A stretch of DNA of 64,000 nt from JAOUGY01 sp963825585 (GTDB lineage Bacteria > Actinomycetota > Acidimicrobiia > Spongiisociales > ZC4RG35): positions 1,116,001-1,180,000 of the forward strand of contig CAWGTX010000006.1 of the NCBI GenBank assembly GCA_963825585.1. The letters run 5' to 3'. Below, one piece after another: positions 14,494 to 23,271 of the stretch. The stretch's first letter is position 1. Every line of letters begins with the position of its first letter. A program made the translations under genes and the position numbers. The notes beneath the pieces are model-generated. The model was not told where the DNA came from. It was given only the letters and a program-made list of their open reading frames with translations, and did no database searches.

Positions 14494-14826
14494 ATGCCCA
14501 CGTACGAATATCTCTGCAAGAACTGCGGCCAACAATTCGAAGTGTTTCAGTCGTTCTCGGCGAAGCCTCTCAAGAAGCACGACGTCTGCGGCGGTGAGGT
14601 TCAGAAGGTGTTCCACGCCCGCGGTGTCGTGTTCAAGGGCTCCGGCTTCTATGTGACCGACTCGAAGTCCTCCAAGAGCTCGATGCAGGCTCCGGCCTCC
14701 TCGTCGGCGTCCGATTCGGGTTCCAAGTCCGAGTCGAAGTCCGAGTCGAAGTCCGAGTCGAAGTCCGAGTCCAGCTCGAGTGACAGTTCCTCGTCCAAGT
14801 CCTCCTCCTCCTCCTCGGACGACTGA
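14494..14826 (+). CDS. FmdB-family zinc ribbon protein with Ser/Lys-Glu repeat tail
   Basis: A 110-aa protein. The N-terminal domain (residues 1-50) is a typical FmdB-type zinc ribbon starting MPTYEYLCKNCGQQFEVFQS, with the first CxxC at residues 8-11 and the third cysteine in DVCGG. Only one Cys is visible in the second knuckle, where CxxC is usual, so zinc binding may be altered. From residue 60 to the end the chain is nearly all Ser, Lys, Glu and Asp, including four K-S-E-S units encoded by four 12-bp direct repeats (14725-14772). Long acidic serine tails are common in actinobacterial FmdB homologues. The function is unknown; metal or nucleic-acid binding is suggested by family. Confidence 0.85.
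   Translation: MPTYEYLCKNCGQQFEVFQSFSAKPLKKHDVCGGEVQKVFHARGVVFKGSGFYVTDSKSSKSSMQAPASSSASDSGSKSESKSESKSESKSESSSSDSSSSKSSSSSSDD
14725..14772 (+). repeat. Four 12-bp coding direct repeats (K-S-E-S)
   Basis: AAGTCCGAGTCG is repeated four times in tandem, the last copy with one mismatch, inside the tail of the FmdB-like gene. Copy number is likely to vary by slippage without changing frame. Confidence 0.85.
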
Positions 14827-14830
14827 GACC

Positions 14831-15562
14831 TTGAACGCCGTCGTTCTGGCGGGCGACTGGCACGCCGACACCGCCCACGCCCTGAGGGTCATCGACGCCG
14901 CCGCCGAGATCGGAGCGTTCGGGGTCCTGCAGACCGGGGACTTCGGGTTCTGGCCCCGCCATCCCCGCGGTCGGGATTTCCTCATCAGGGTCGCCGCCCG
15001 CTGTGTCGAGCGAGGCGTCAGCGTCTGGTTCTGCGACGGCAACCACGAGGACCACTCCCAACTCCCCCACGACCGGGCGGTTGGACCGGTGTCTGTCGCC
15101 CCATCGGTGTGGTGGGTTCCACGGGGCACCGTGATGGAGTGGGCCGGCCGCCGCGTCCTGTTCATGGGCGGGGCGGTCTCGGTCGACCAGCCGCGCCGAA
15201 CACCCGGCATCGATTGGTTCCCCAGCGAGATCCCCAGCGCTGGCGAGTTCGAGCGAGCTTCACGAAACGGAACGGTCGACCTCGTGATCGCACACGAGGG
15301 CCTCCCCGGCACCCCGCTGGTGTCGAGCTACACCGCCTACATTCCACCCGAGATCATCGAACTGGCCGACGGCGTCCGCTCGGCGATGGGAGCGATTGCC
15401 GACGCGCTCAACCCGACCGTCTGGGCTCACGGCCACTGGCATCATCGGATGAGCGCCGTGCGCGGACCGACCCGGGTCGAATGCCTCCACGAGAGCCGCG
15501 GGCCGTTCTCGGAGACGGTCCTGGCCTGCGACCTCGACACGATGAACACGACCGGGATCTGA
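14831..15562 (+). CDS. Metallophosphoesterase family protein
   Basis: A 243-aa calcineurin-like phosphoesterase. Metal-binding motifs appear in order: GDWH near residue 8 (D-x-H), TGDFGFW near residue 35 (G-D), DGNHEDH near residue 69 (G-N-H-E), a histidine in VIAHEGLPG near residue 158, and the C-terminal GHWHHRM near residue 201 (G-H-x-H). The full set suggests an active dinuclear metallo-phosphatase or nuclease; the substrate is unknown. TTG 14831 is the start because it lies 4 nt after the fmdB stop and the GDWH motif begins 6 residues later. Probably cotranscribed with the FmdB-like gene. Confidence 0.82.
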   Translation: MNAVVLAGDWHADTAHALRVIDAAAEIGAFGVLQTGDFGFWPRHPRGRDFLIRVAARCVERGVSVWFCDGNHEDHSQLPHDRAVGPVSVAPSVWWVPRGTVMEWAGRRVLFMGGAVSVDQPRRTPGIDWFPSEIPSAGEFERASRNGTVDLVIAHEGLPGTPLVSSYTAYIPPEIIELADGVRSAMGAIADALNPTVWAHGHWHHRMSAVRGPTRVECLHESRGPFSETVLACDLDTMNTTGI

Positions 15563-15570
15563 ACCGGCGT

Positions 15571-16260
15571 TCACGTCTCCCGATCGGTGGGCCACCCGTT
15601 CGGAGTGCATGCGCCGGTGGTCTTCGATTGCTGCATCATCACCGGAGCCGGTTCACCGGACGCAGGGCATCCCACGTGACCGAAACCCAGGCCGTGACCG
15701 ACCTCGTGGTTGATCACATAGGAGCGGTACTCGGTCAGGTCGTCGGCGAAGTCGGTGGCGCCGGTCTCCCACCGCCACAGGTTGATCACGGCCCTCGACC
15801 CGTCCCAGCACGAGAAGATCCCGCCGGTGCGAAGCGGCAGACAGTACGAATCGACCGTGTCGGGTGAAGCGAGCGTCACCCTGAGCGAGGCATCGTCGGT
15901 GTCGACCCTCTGCATCGACCACCGGTCGGAGCCGATCCAGCTGCGCTCGTCACCGAGGGTGAGCTCGACCACCCGGGCGAAACAATCAGGATCGACCGGT
16001 AGTCCCACTTCGACCTCGACCGCGTAGGTGACGAGGTCGCCGCCGGTACCCGCCACCTCGCTGGTGCCGGCGACCACTGCCAGCTCACCGGAGGGACGGG
16101 ACGGCCGACGATCGTCGAGGCAGCTCGTGCCCAGCCCGATCTCGTTCGTCTCCAGGATCAGCTCGGGGAGGTAGACCCCCTGCCCGAACGCCGACCCTCC
16201 ACCGGCGGGAGCCACCAGGGCGAGACCGACGATTGCAGCCACGAACGACTTGGCGAACAC
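15571..16260 (-). CDS. DUF3152 secreted metzincin-like protein
   Basis: A 229-aa exported protein with a signal peptide (FAKSFVAAIVGLALVAPAGG region). The C-terminal domain matches DUF3152: SYVINHEVGHGLGFGH holds an HExxHxxGxxH zinc motif near residue 190, followed by C-P-x-x-G-x-x-A-P-V-M-M-Q-Q and a C-T-P-N-G-W-P tail. The 'Met-turn' like VMMQQ supports a metzincin fold. The frame is open to 16737, but that part overlaps a real plus-strand gene; GTG 16260 directly precedes the signal peptide. It is likely an extracellular protease; the substrate is unknown. Confidence 0.85.
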   Translation of the reverse strand: MFAKSFVAAIVGLALVAPAGGGSAFGQGVYLPELILETNEIGLGTSCLDDRRPSRPSGELAVVAGTSEVAGTGGDLVTYAVEVEVGLPVDPDCFARVVELTLGDERSWIGSDRWSMQRVDTDDASLRVTLASPDTVDSYCLPLRTGGIFSCWDGSRAVINLWRWETGATDFADDLTEYRSYVINHEVGHGLGFGHVGCPASGEPAPVMMQQSKTTGACTPNGWPTDRET

Positions 16261-16330
16261 GGCCCAACGGTACCGCCTCCGCTTCCACGAACCTCTTCTC
16301 GCCGGGGCCGAGCTCCGATACGTTCCGACC

Positions 16331-16855
16331 ATGTTCCTGCTCGCCCGACCTCCATTGATGCGCTGGGTCGCGGCCGCCGCGCTGGTGGCGGCAGCCATGT
16401 GGGCCGACCTCCGTCCCCCTGCGGTGATCAGCCACCCCTTCCTGATGGTCGATGTGGCCGCCGACCAGATCATCGACGACACGATGGTGGAGATGCGGAA
16501 GGTCCTGGTTGGCACCTTCGACAGGGTGGAGCTGCCCACGAGGGCACCAAGACCGATGGCCAGTGGCGAGCCGGTGCTCGCCGGGACCATCGAAACCCCT
16601 CCACCTGCCGTCCCCGATGGATGGCTGATGGTGGAACTCTCGGTGCCGGCCGGGACCACCGTTGGAGCCGACGTCGTGGTGGTCGTGTCCACCACCGACT
16701 CCGAGCCCATGCTGGTGTCCGGGCTGGTGGTGGACACGGGGATGGTCGACGACTTCGGGGACGCGATCGCGGCATGTGCGTTCGCCCCCGACGCGGCCGC
16801 TCTGGTTGCGGTGGCGGTCTCCGAACAACGCGCCAGCGTGTTGGTGGGCGGTTGA
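16331..16855 (+). CDS. SAF-domain-like exported/membrane protein
   Basis: A 174-aa protein with an N-terminal hydrophobic anchor (MRWVAAAALVAAAMW, residues 11-25). A domain like SAF/CpaB follows: VDVAADQIIDDTMVEMRKV, RPMASGEPVLAGTI near residue 77 and VELSVPAGTTVGADVVVVVS near residue 100. SAF modules occur in pilus-assembly proteins such as CpaB and in sugar-acid enzymes. No tad pilus genes are nearby, so the role is open. It is divergent from the DUF3152 gene with a 70-bp gap. ATG 16331 is chosen because the hydrophobic segment follows it. Confidence 0.6.
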   Translation: MFLLARPPLMRWVAAAALVAAAMWADLRPPAVISHPFLMVDVAADQIIDDTMVEMRKVLVGTFDRVELPTRAPRPMASGEPVLAGTIETPPPAVPDGWLMVELSVPAGTTVGADVVVVVSTTDSEPMLVSGLVVDTGMVDDFGDAIAACAFAPDAAALVAVAVSEQRASVLVGG

Positions 16856-16875
16856 GTGCGGCGGAGCGAGAACCC

Positions 16876-17616
16876 TCAGGCGTGGGCGATGACGCGCCTC
16901 AGCGGGGACAGCTCACCCGTCATGGCATCGCTCCCGTACAGGGCCACGATGTACAGGCCCGATTCGATGGGGAGGCTGGTCACGCCCGCCCGGGCGATCG
17001 GCAGGTCCGGATCGAACCGCTCCCGCTCGGCGTCGAGCAGTTCGCGTCCGGCGTCGGTGAGGCGCAGCCCCCGAGGCAACGCCGTGAGGATCACGATCAC
17101 CGACACCACCGGCACCACCGGTAGGAACCCGACGTTCACGTCGGAGGCCATCGACACCCCCACGGACACGACCGCGGCCACCACCGCCGAGACGAGAGCC
17201 GGAAGTGCCGCCAACCACGACTGCCGGGTGCCGATCACGAGGCCCGAGAGGTTGGCTTCCAGCGACCGGGCCGCCTCCCGGGCAGCCGACATCGGCAGGG
17301 AAGCTCGCCCGCCCTCGGCGGGGATCGTGGCGATGAGCGCCCGCTCCACCGGCGCCAGTTCCACCTTCTCGGACGGCGCCGAGCGCAGGGCGAGGGTGCG
17401 GGCGTTGACACGGGCCTCCACCAGACCGGCCCACACCAGATAGGCGGCAGCGACTTCGGCGACACGGGCGCGGCCACCGGCGAGATGGGCCAGCTGATAG
17501 AACGTGGGGCGCTCGCCTGCCCAGCCGCCCGCCCCCACCACGCGATGGTGCCCTACAGATGACATCGCCACGCCGAGCGCCATCAGCCCCAGCAGCCCGA
17601 CGGTGAGCCAAGTCAT
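16876..17616 (-). CDS. TIGR04222 domain-containing membrane protein
   Basis: A 246-aa protein with an N-terminal helix (WLTVGLLGLMALGVAMS), a cytosolic region containing the YQLAHLAGGRARVAEVA motif near residue 41 and LVWAGLVEARV, and a central hydrophobic pair (about residues 136-180). The Y-x-L-A-x-L-A-G-G-x-x-R segment, repeated helical pattern and topology fit the actinobacterial TIGR04222 family, of unknown function. It converges on the SAF-like gene, with 20 bp between stops. Confidence 0.7.
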   Translation of the reverse strand: MTWLTVGLLGLMALGVAMSSVGHHRVVGAGGWAGERPTFYQLAHLAGGRARVAEVAAAYLVWAGLVEARVNARTLALRSAPSEKVELAPVERALIATIPAEGGRASLPMSAAREAARSLEANLSGLVIGTRQSWLAALPALVSAVVAAVVSVGVSMASDVNVGFLPVVPVVSVIVILTALPRGLRLTDAGRELLDAERERFDPDLPIARAGVTSLPIESGLYIVALYGSDAMTGELSPLRRVIAHA

Positions 17617-17696
17617 GTCGTTGTTCCTCCCCGACCGATCAGGCTAGGGACGAAGTGCCGGGTTGAGAAGCTCACTTGTCCGACACCGGTACCGGC

Positions 17697-19328
17697 TCAT
17701 TGGGCGTAGTTGGAGGATGCGCGCACGGTTTCGGCGATGTGAACGTCGACGAGCGCCGGCAGGCCGCTCGCCTCGGCGCGCTGGAGAGCGGGACCGATGT
17801 GGGCAGGGTCGGTCACCAGTTCGCCGTATCCACCGAGGGCGGTGACCACGGCGTGGTACGGGCGACGTCCCAGGTCGGCTGCGACGACCCGCTCAGGGAA
17901 GAAGGCCTTGTGGATCGTCTTGATGTTGGCCCACACGCCGTCGTTGCCCATCACCCCGATGACCGGCAGCCCCAGTCGAACCATCGTGTCGTACTCGAAC
18001 CCGTTGAACCCGAATGCACCGTCACCGAAGACGATCCCGACCCGGGTGTCGGGGAAGGCGACCTTGGCGGCGATGGCGAAGGGAGCACCGGTGCCGAGCG
18101 TGCCGAACGGGCCGGGGTCGAGTAGGTGCCCTGGATGGGAGACCTGGAGCCAACGAGCGGTACTCGAGACGATGTCACCGCCGTCGACGGCGATGATCGA
18201 GTCGGGCCCGAAGAACTCGGCGACGTCTCGGGCGAAACGCTGTGGCATCACCGGGATCGAGTCGTCGGCCGCCTCGGCGGCCGCCGCCGATTGACTCGCA
18301 GCCTCCTGGGCCATGATGGCGGCGGTCCACTCCCCCGGCGCACTCCGTTCGAATCGTGCCGCCGCCTCCACCAACTGACCGGCCACTTCCATCGGGTCCG
18401 CCACCACGCCGATGTCGACGGAGCGGTTCCAGCCGACCTTGCCGGGGTCGGCATCGATCTGGATGACGATCGCGTCGGCTGCCACCGACTCCCCGTATCG
18501 AGCCCGGAAGTCCCAGTCGACACCGAGGGCCAGCACGAGGTCGGCTCCGGAGAAGGCGGCCGACCGGGCGTGGGCACCGAGGAGCGGGTGACGGTACGGG
18601 AGCGAACCCCGTGCCCGACTGTTCAGATACGTGGGAGCCTGGAGGGCCTCGGCAAGTGCCTGGATGTGGTTCCCACGTCCCCCTTTGGCGCCTGCTCCGG
18701 CAAAGATCATCGGACGTTCACTGCGAGCCAGGGCGGCGGTGATCTCGTCGAGCGTGGCGGCGTCGGCACCCTGGGGGCGGTTGGCCCGTTGGCCGGCAGG
18801 CCAGCGGATGGCCTCGTCATCCACCTGGTCGAACTGGATGTCCATTGGGATGTCGAGGAAGACCGGCCCGCCCCGCCCGGCGAACGCATGCCTGGCAGCG
18901 GTGGCGATGTAGTCGGCGAGACGGTCGGGCTGATAGGCGGTTGCCGCCCAGGCGGTGATTCCTTCGAACAGCGGAGGGTGGTCCATCTCCTGGAGTCCGC
19001 CCTTGAGTTCCTGACGCAGCAGGTGCCGTCCTCCCAGCAGCAGCATGGGGGTTCCGGCGAAGTGGGCGTTCGCCACGCCGGTGATGGCGTCGGTGACCCC
19101 GGGCCCGGCGGTGACAGCCGCCACCCCGAGCCGGCCCGTGAGTCGTCCGTACGCCTCGGCGGCGTGCGCAGCGGCCTGCTCGTGACGCACGTCGACGACG
19201 CGAATGCCCTCTTCGACACAGCCATCGAGGATGGGCAGGATGTGTCCGCCAGTGATGGTGAAGATGGCGTCGACGCCTTCGTTGCGCAGCGCCCGGGCGA
19301 TCACCCGCCCACCGTGTATCTGTGCCAT
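17697..19328 (-). CDS. Thiamine pyrophosphate-dependent enzyme (acetolactate synthase-like)
   Basis: A 543-aa three-domain TPP enzyme. The N-terminal Pyr domain has FTITGGHILPILDG near residue 23 and DVRHEQAAAHAAEAYGRLTG near residue 46 (catalytic Glu in R-H-E). A central Rossmann-like domain follows. The C-terminal PP domain has the TPP motif GDGAFGFNGFEYDTMVRL near residue 441, ending with a GxDGVWANIKT-like segment near residue 466. It resembles acetolactate synthase, oxalyl-CoA decarboxylase and sulfoacetaldehyde acetyltransferase relatives; no ilvN is adjacent, so branched-chain synthesis is unlikely. The substrate cannot be told from sequence. It faces the cupin gene across palindromic element A. 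Confidence 0.82.
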   Translation of the reverse strand: MAQIHGGRVIARALRNEGVDAIFTITGGHILPILDGCVEEGIRVVDVRHEQAAAHAAEAYGRLTGRLGVAAVTAGPGVTDAITGVANAHFAGTPMLLLGGRHLLRQELKGGLQEMDHPPLFEGITAWAATAYQPDRLADYIATAARHAFAGRGGPVFLDIPMDIQFDQVDDEAIRWPAGQRANRPQGADAATLDEITAALARSERPMIFAGAGAKGGRGNHIQALAEALQAPTYLNSRARGSLPYRHPLLGAHARSAAFSGADLVLALGVDWDFRARYGESVAADAIVIQIDADPGKVGWNRSVDIGVVADPMEVAGQLVEAAARFERSAPGEWTAAIMAQEAASQSAAAAEAADDSIPVMPQRFARDVAEFFGPDSIIAVDGGDIVSSTARWLQVSHPGHLLDPGPFGTLGTGAPFAIAAKVAFPDTRVGIVFGDGAFGFNGFEYDTMVRLGLPVIGVMGNDGVWANIKTIHKAFFPERVVAADLGRRPYHAVVTALGGYGELVTDPAHIGPALQRAEASGLPALVDVHIAETVRASSNYAQ

Positions 19329-19344
19329 ACCCCCGAAGCTAGCC

Positions 19345-19385
19345 GTGTGCATCAGAGGGCGCATTCCGCCCGGATTTGCACACAG
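19345..19385. repeat. Palindromic element, copy A (inverted orientation)
   Basis: GTGTGCA at 19345-19351 and TGCACAC at 19377-19383 form 7-bp inverted arms. Between them GGGCG and CGCCC (19357-19361, 19367-19371) form a second inner stem. It matches copies B and C near 25.6 kb when read on the minus strand. It lies in the 85-bp gap between the divergent TPP-enzyme and cupin genes, so it could be an operator here. Confidence 0.7.
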
Positions 19386-19413
19386 GCACCGCTCGAGTCG
19401 CCAAGATGGGCAC

Positions 19414-19755
19414 ATGCGCGCTCTCTTCGCCTCCTCCACCACCGAACCAACCCCGATCGGCCCCCGTGTCGGAGCAGACTCCGGCGACCCGCAGGTGTCA
19501 CTCGTCGAGTTCCACTCCGACGGTGTCACCGATGTGGGCATCTGGGAATGCACACCGGGCGGATGGCACATCGAGGACCGCCCCGACACAGAAGTGGTCC
19601 ACATCTTGGCCGGACGGGTGCGGATGACCGACGATGCCGACGGCTCCACCAGAGAGATCGGTCCGGGTGACGTGATGGTGCTCCCCGCCGGCTGGTCCGG
19701 CCGCTGGGACATCCTCGAGACGACACGGAAGCTGTACGTCGTCGTCACGCACTGA
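19414..19755 (+). CDS. Cupin-domain protein (EutQ-like, cupin_3)
   Basis: A 113-aa single-domain cupin. The core reads GIWECTPGGWHIEDRPDTEVVHILAGRV (residues 42-69, quoted in part) followed by EIGPGDVMVLPAGWSGRWDI, the pattern of cupin_3 proteins that include ethanolamine-utilisation EutQ-like and ureidoglycine-type cupins. The metal-binding histidines of classical cupins are reduced, with Glu and His still present. Role unknown. It lies next to amine-oxidising genes and divergent from the TPP enzyme, so a link to nitrogen compound metabolism is possible but unproven. Confidence 0.72.
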   Translation: MRALFASSTTEPTPIGPRVGADSGDPQVSLVEFHSDGVTDVGIWECTPGGWHIEDRPDTEVVHILAGRVRMTDDADGSTREIGPGDVMVLPAGWSGRWDILETTRKLYVVVTH

Positions 19756-19770
19756 CAACGAACCCGGGAT

Positions 19771-20208
19771 TCACAGCTCCTTGGACATCCACACCGACGC
19801 TTCGGTCACGAAGCCCAACCGGGTGTAGAAGGCTCGGGCGCGGTGGTTGTGGGATTCGGTTTCCAGAAAGACCCTCGACAGGCCCCGGGTGCGGCATTCA
19901 TCGAGGATGGCGCTCACCGCCGTCGACCCGAGACCGTGTCCCCGGTCGGCGACGTAGATCTCGTCGAGCAGGGCCTCAGGCCCACCACCCTCGACCGACC
20001 AGCCCCACGTGACCACGGCGTACCCCGCTGGATCGGTTTCCGGTCCGATCAGCCACACCACTCCGTGGCGGTCCGATTCGAGCAGCGGGCCGAGACCCGC
20101 CCTCGTTCTGGCGTCGTCGAAGACGTGCCGATCGAGTTCGCAGTAGCGCTTGGACAGCTCCACCAGCGTCTCGATGTGGGCGGTGCGGGCGCGGGAGATC
20201 ACCACCAT
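19771..20208 (-). CDS. GNAT family N-acetyltransferase
   Basis: A 145-aa single GNAT domain. It has the acetyl-CoA-binding motif A region (LLDEIYVADRGHGLGSTAVSAI, residues 78-99, with the R-G-x-G-L-G loop) and a C-terminal HNHRARAFYTRLGF segment near residue 121. ATG 20208 shares its last base with the stop of the FAD oxidoreductase (TGATG), showing coupling. As the third gene behind an aminotransferase and an amine/amino-acid oxidase, it may acetylate an amine intermediate; the substrate is unknown. Confidence 0.8.
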   Translation of the reverse strand: MVVISRARTAHIETLVELSKRYCELDRHVFDDARTRAGLGPLLESDRHGVVWLIGPETDPAGYAVVTWGWSVEGGGPEALLDEIYVADRGHGLGSTAVSAILDECRTRGLSRVFLETESHNHRARAFYTRLGFVTEASVWMSKEL

Positions 20209-21617
20209 CAGTGTCCGGTGAGAAGACCAAGCAACCGACCGGCCACCCGGGAGGGTCGACCCGTCCGGAACTCCCGCTCGTCGGCGATCGGGGCCAGGGC
20301 CCTGCCCAGGTTGATCCCGATGAAGCGCAACGGTTCGGGCTCCCACTTCGGGCCCTGGTGACCGACCCACGGCAACCGGGTCCGTTCCGTTTCGATGCCC
20401 AACACGAGATCGGCGAGCGTGCGGCCCGCCAGATTGGACGGGGTCACACCCGCACCGACATAACCCCCTGCCCGGCCCACCCGGGTTTCGGTGTCGAACG
20501 ACACCGTCGACGTCCAGTCACGCGGCACTCCCACCGCACCACCCCAGGTGTGGGTGATTCGGGCGTCGGCCACCGCCGGGAAGAGCCAGCGGAGCGCCTC
20601 GGCGATGGAACGATGCGTCTCGGGATCCCGCTCGAATTCGGGCTTCATCGCAGATCCGAAGTGATACGGCGCACCACGGCCACCGAAGGCGAAGCGGTTG
20701 TCGGCCGTCCGTTGACCGTAGATCACCAGATTGCGACCATCGTGGAAGGTCTCGCGCTCGGCCAGTCCGATGTCGTCCCACACCGCCTCGGGGAGTGGCT
20801 CGGTTGCGATCATGAGCGAGTACACGGGAGCGAGCCATCGCTCGGTGCCCGGCATCTGGCTGTTGAAGGCCTCCAGGCAGCGCAACACCGCTCCCGCCTT
20901 CACACTGCCCTCCCGAGTCCGGACCAGGCCAGGACCGATCTCGGAGGCTCGACTCCCCTCGAAGATCCTCACGCCGCGACGTTCCACCACCTCCGCCAGA
21001 CCCCTCGCCAGACGGCCGGGGTGGATCGAAGCACAGTGCGGCGTGTACAGCGACGCGATCGCCTTGTCGGACCGGACCCGCATGCGTGTCTCGACAGCGT
21101 CGAGCAGACGCATGTGCTCGTCCCCGAACCCGAACGCCCGCCATTCAGCAAGCTCGCGTCTCATGCGTTCGAGCTGGGTCGGGGAGGTGGCCAGGTTGAT
21201 CGAACCGCCCTTGGCGTAGTGGCAGTCGATGCCCTCAGCTGCGCTGACCCGACCTATCTCGTCGATGGCGTCCCACACGGCCCGGTATTGAGCGACCACT
21301 CCTTCGGTGCCGGCGGTCGCCGCCACCCGGTGGGTGTTCATCGAGAATTCACCCGACGCCCATCCACCGTTGCGGCCCGACGCGCCGAATCCGGCGATCT
21401 CCGCCTCGACCATCGCTATCGACAGGCCCCGGTCCAGTTCGGTGAGGTAGTAGGCGGCCCACAGTCCGGTGTATCCGGCCCCCACGATGACGACATCAGC
21501 CTCGGTCGGACCGACCAGCGGGGGTCTCCTGACGGGGTCGCCCTCGGGCAACGAGTCGTGCCAGAAGCTCAACGGCCGATAGCCCGGCGCCCGGGCGGAC
21601 AGGGTTGGGCGTTTCAT
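20208..21617 (-). CDS. FAD-dependent amine/amino-acid oxidoreductase (DAO family)
   Basis: A 469-aa DAO-family flavoprotein. The dinucleotide-binding motif VVIVGAGYTGLWAAYYL is at about residues 41-57, ASGRNGGWASGEF near residue 80, and a C-terminal FAD-contact region GGYVGAGVTPSNLAGRTLADL near residue 398. It most resembles the gamma-glutamylputrescine oxidase/glycine-oxidase-like group, which deaminates amines with O2. ATG 21617 is used; GTG 21626 would overlap the upstream stop as GTGA and adds three residues. Operon with a class III aminotransferase and a GNAT suggests catabolism of an amine or amino acid. Confidence 0.85.
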   Translation of the reverse strand: MKRPTLSARAPGYRPLSFWHDSLPEGDPVRRPPLVGPTEADVVIVGAGYTGLWAAYYLTELDRGLSIAMVEAEIAGFGASGRNGGWASGEFSMNTHRVAATAGTEGVVAQYRAVWDAIDEIGRVSAAEGIDCHYAKGGSINLATSPTQLERMRRELAEWRAFGFGDEHMRLLDAVETRMRVRSDKAIASLYTPHCASIHPGRLARGLAEVVERRGVRIFEGSRASEIGPGLVRTREGSVKAGAVLRCLEAFNSQMPGTERWLAPVYSLMIATEPLPEAVWDDIGLAERETFHDGRNLVIYGQRTADNRFAFGGRGAPYHFGSAMKPEFERDPETHRSIAEALRWLFPAVADARITHTWGGAVGVPRDWTSTVSFDTETRVGRAGGYVGAGVTPSNLAGRTLADLVLGIETERTRLPWVGHQGPKWEPEPLRFIGINLGRALAPIADEREFRTGRPSRVAGRLLGLLTGH

Positions 21618-21622
21618 CGCCG

Positions 21623-22966
21623 TCACTCGTCCTCGACGGCCGGAAGCGTGCCGGCCCTCGCCAGGGTGGCGTTCAGCGCTTCCTCGAACACTTCGAGCGT
21701 GCGGGCCACATCGTCGTCTGTGTGGGCCGCACATGTGAACCACGGCTCGCGGGCATCTGGACACGGGGCAACGCCCCGTTCGATCATCGCCAGCACCATG
21801 TTGTTGTACACCCGGGTGTCGTGACGGGTGAGGTCACGGAACTCGGTGGGGATGCCTTCGCCCATGAAGATCGAGAACATCGACGGATGACCGATGACCC
21901 GGCCCACCACGCCGCGGTCTTCGAGGATGGTGGTGATCCCGTCCATGAGGGCGAATCCCACCTTCTCGATCTGTCGGTAGGCCGTACCGTCTTCGAGCCG
22001 TTCGAGGGTGGCCTTGACCGCGGCCGCAGCCACCGAGTTGCCCGAATACGTGCCGGCCTGGGCGATGCCGCCACCGGCCCATCCCTCCACCATCTTCTCG
22101 GACAGGGCGATGGCCGCCACCGGGAAGCCGTTGCCCATCGCCTTGGCATACGTGGCGATGTCGGGGACCACACCGAACGCACCAACCGCGCCGTCGATGC
22201 CGAGCCGAAACCCGGTCTTGACCTCGTCGAAGATCAGCACCACTTCGTTCTCGTCGCACAAACGGCGAATGGCCTCGAGGAAACCGGGCTCGGGAAGGAT
22301 ACCGAGGAAGTTGCCGGCCATCGGTTCCACGATCACCGCCGCCAGTTCGTGGCCGTGGTCGTCGAAGAACTCTCCCAGCAGCTCGACGTCGTTGTACGGC
22401 AGGGTCCGGACGTACCCTCGTACGCCGTCGGGAATGCCCGACGACGCCTGGATGGGGAGCGGCCGAAGCCGTGAGCCGAGGTGGGCGGCCGGGGCACCCG
22501 CCGTGGTGTAGAGAACGTAGTCGTGGGCACCGTGGTAGGCACCCTCGAACTTGAGGATGAGGTCACGCGCCCCCCATCCGCGCGCCAGCCGAATCGCATG
22601 CATGGTCGCCTCGGTGCCGGTGTTGGTGAACCTGAGGGCAGCCGGCCAGCGGAGCACCTCGATCATCTTCTCGGCCGCCTCGATCTCGATGCGTTGCGTC
22701 ATCGCGAACACAGTGCCGGCGGATGCGGCCCGCGAAACCGCCTCGGCGACGTAGGGGTCTCCGTGACCCAGGATCACCGGACCGAAACCGAGTTGGAAGT
22801 CGACGTAGTCTTTGCCGTCCATGTCGACGACGTGGCCGGCGTAGCCGTGATCCATCACCAGCGTGTCGTCATCACCCCAGTATCGGAAGCCGCTCGACAC
22901 ACCGTTGACCAACACCTGTCTGGACCGCTGGAACCATTCAGCGGTTTTCGGACCTTGGATACTCAT
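21623..22966 (-). CDS. Class III PLP aminotransferase (glutamate-1-semialdehyde aminotransferase-like)
   Basis: A 447-aa fold-type I aminotransferase. Motifs are RFTNTGTEATMHAIRLAR near residue 112, FEGAYHGAHDYVL near 137, LIFDEVKTGFR near 235 (Asp for the PLP pyridine N) and YAKAMGNGFPVAAIALS near 263 with the PLP lysine. It resembles the HemL-like subgroup, but the PLP-lysine region (AKAMGNGFP) differs from true HemL, and no haem genes are nearby, so I do not call it hemL. ATG 22966 follows AAGGAG at a good distance. It is the first gene of the aminotransferase-oxidase-GNAT unit. Confidence 0.85.
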   Translation of the reverse strand: MSIQGPKTAEWFQRSRQVLVNGVSSGFRYWGDDDTLVMDHGYAGHVVDMDGKDYVDFQLGFGPVILGHGDPYVAEAVSRAASAGTVFAMTQRIEIEAAEKMIEVLRWPAALRFTNTGTEATMHAIRLARGWGARDLILKFEGAYHGAHDYVLYTTAGAPAAHLGSRLRPLPIQASSGIPDGVRGYVRTLPYNDVELLGEFFDDHGHELAAVIVEPMAGNFLGILPEPGFLEAIRRLCDENEVVLIFDEVKTGFRLGIDGAVGAFGVVPDIATYAKAMGNGFPVAAIALSEKMVEGWAGGGIAQAGTYSGNSVAAAAVKATLERLEDGTAYRQIEKVGFALMDGITTILEDRGVVGRVIGHPSMFSIFMGEGIPTEFRDLTRHDTRVYNNMVLAMIERGVAPCPDAREPWFTCAAHTDDDVARTLEVFEEALNATLARAGTLPAVEDE

Positions 22967-23271
22967 TTGCACTCCTTGGGAACTCTCCTCCGATTGCCTT
23001 CACGAGGGAAGGGGCGTTCCGGGAGGGTTCCAGTGACGGAATGCGAGGGTGTTTCGACGGTGGTACGCCGAGATGACGGCTGACCGGTCGAAGAGCGGCG
23101 CGTCACTACACCCGTTACGGCCCGTACAGCCGGCCCCGTCGACCCCAGGTTGTCCGCTGCAAGAGGGCACGATCACACCTTTGGTGGGAGCTTACCGTGG
23201 GTTCCCCTTCGGAACAGGCGCAACCGGGTTCGATTCAGAGGTACCCGTGTTGTGCCGATACGCTGAGGAAC
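22967..23271. other. Divergent intergenic region, aminotransferase / lipoprotein
   Basis: 305 bp without a gene. The right end (about 23250-23271) reads GTGCCGATACGCTGAGGAAC, giving a candidate extended -10 (CGATACGCT) and a GAGGA ribosome site for the lipoprotein gene. I see no repeat or RNA gene here. Confidence 0.4.

Noticed and set aside
16261..16737. N-terminal extension of the DUF3152 protein
   Set aside because: It would overlap the plus-strand SAF-like gene and lies upstream of a clear signal peptide at GTG 16260.
21623..22966. Calling the class III aminotransferase hemL
   Set aside because: The PLP-lysine segment differs from HemL and no haem synthesis gene is nearby.
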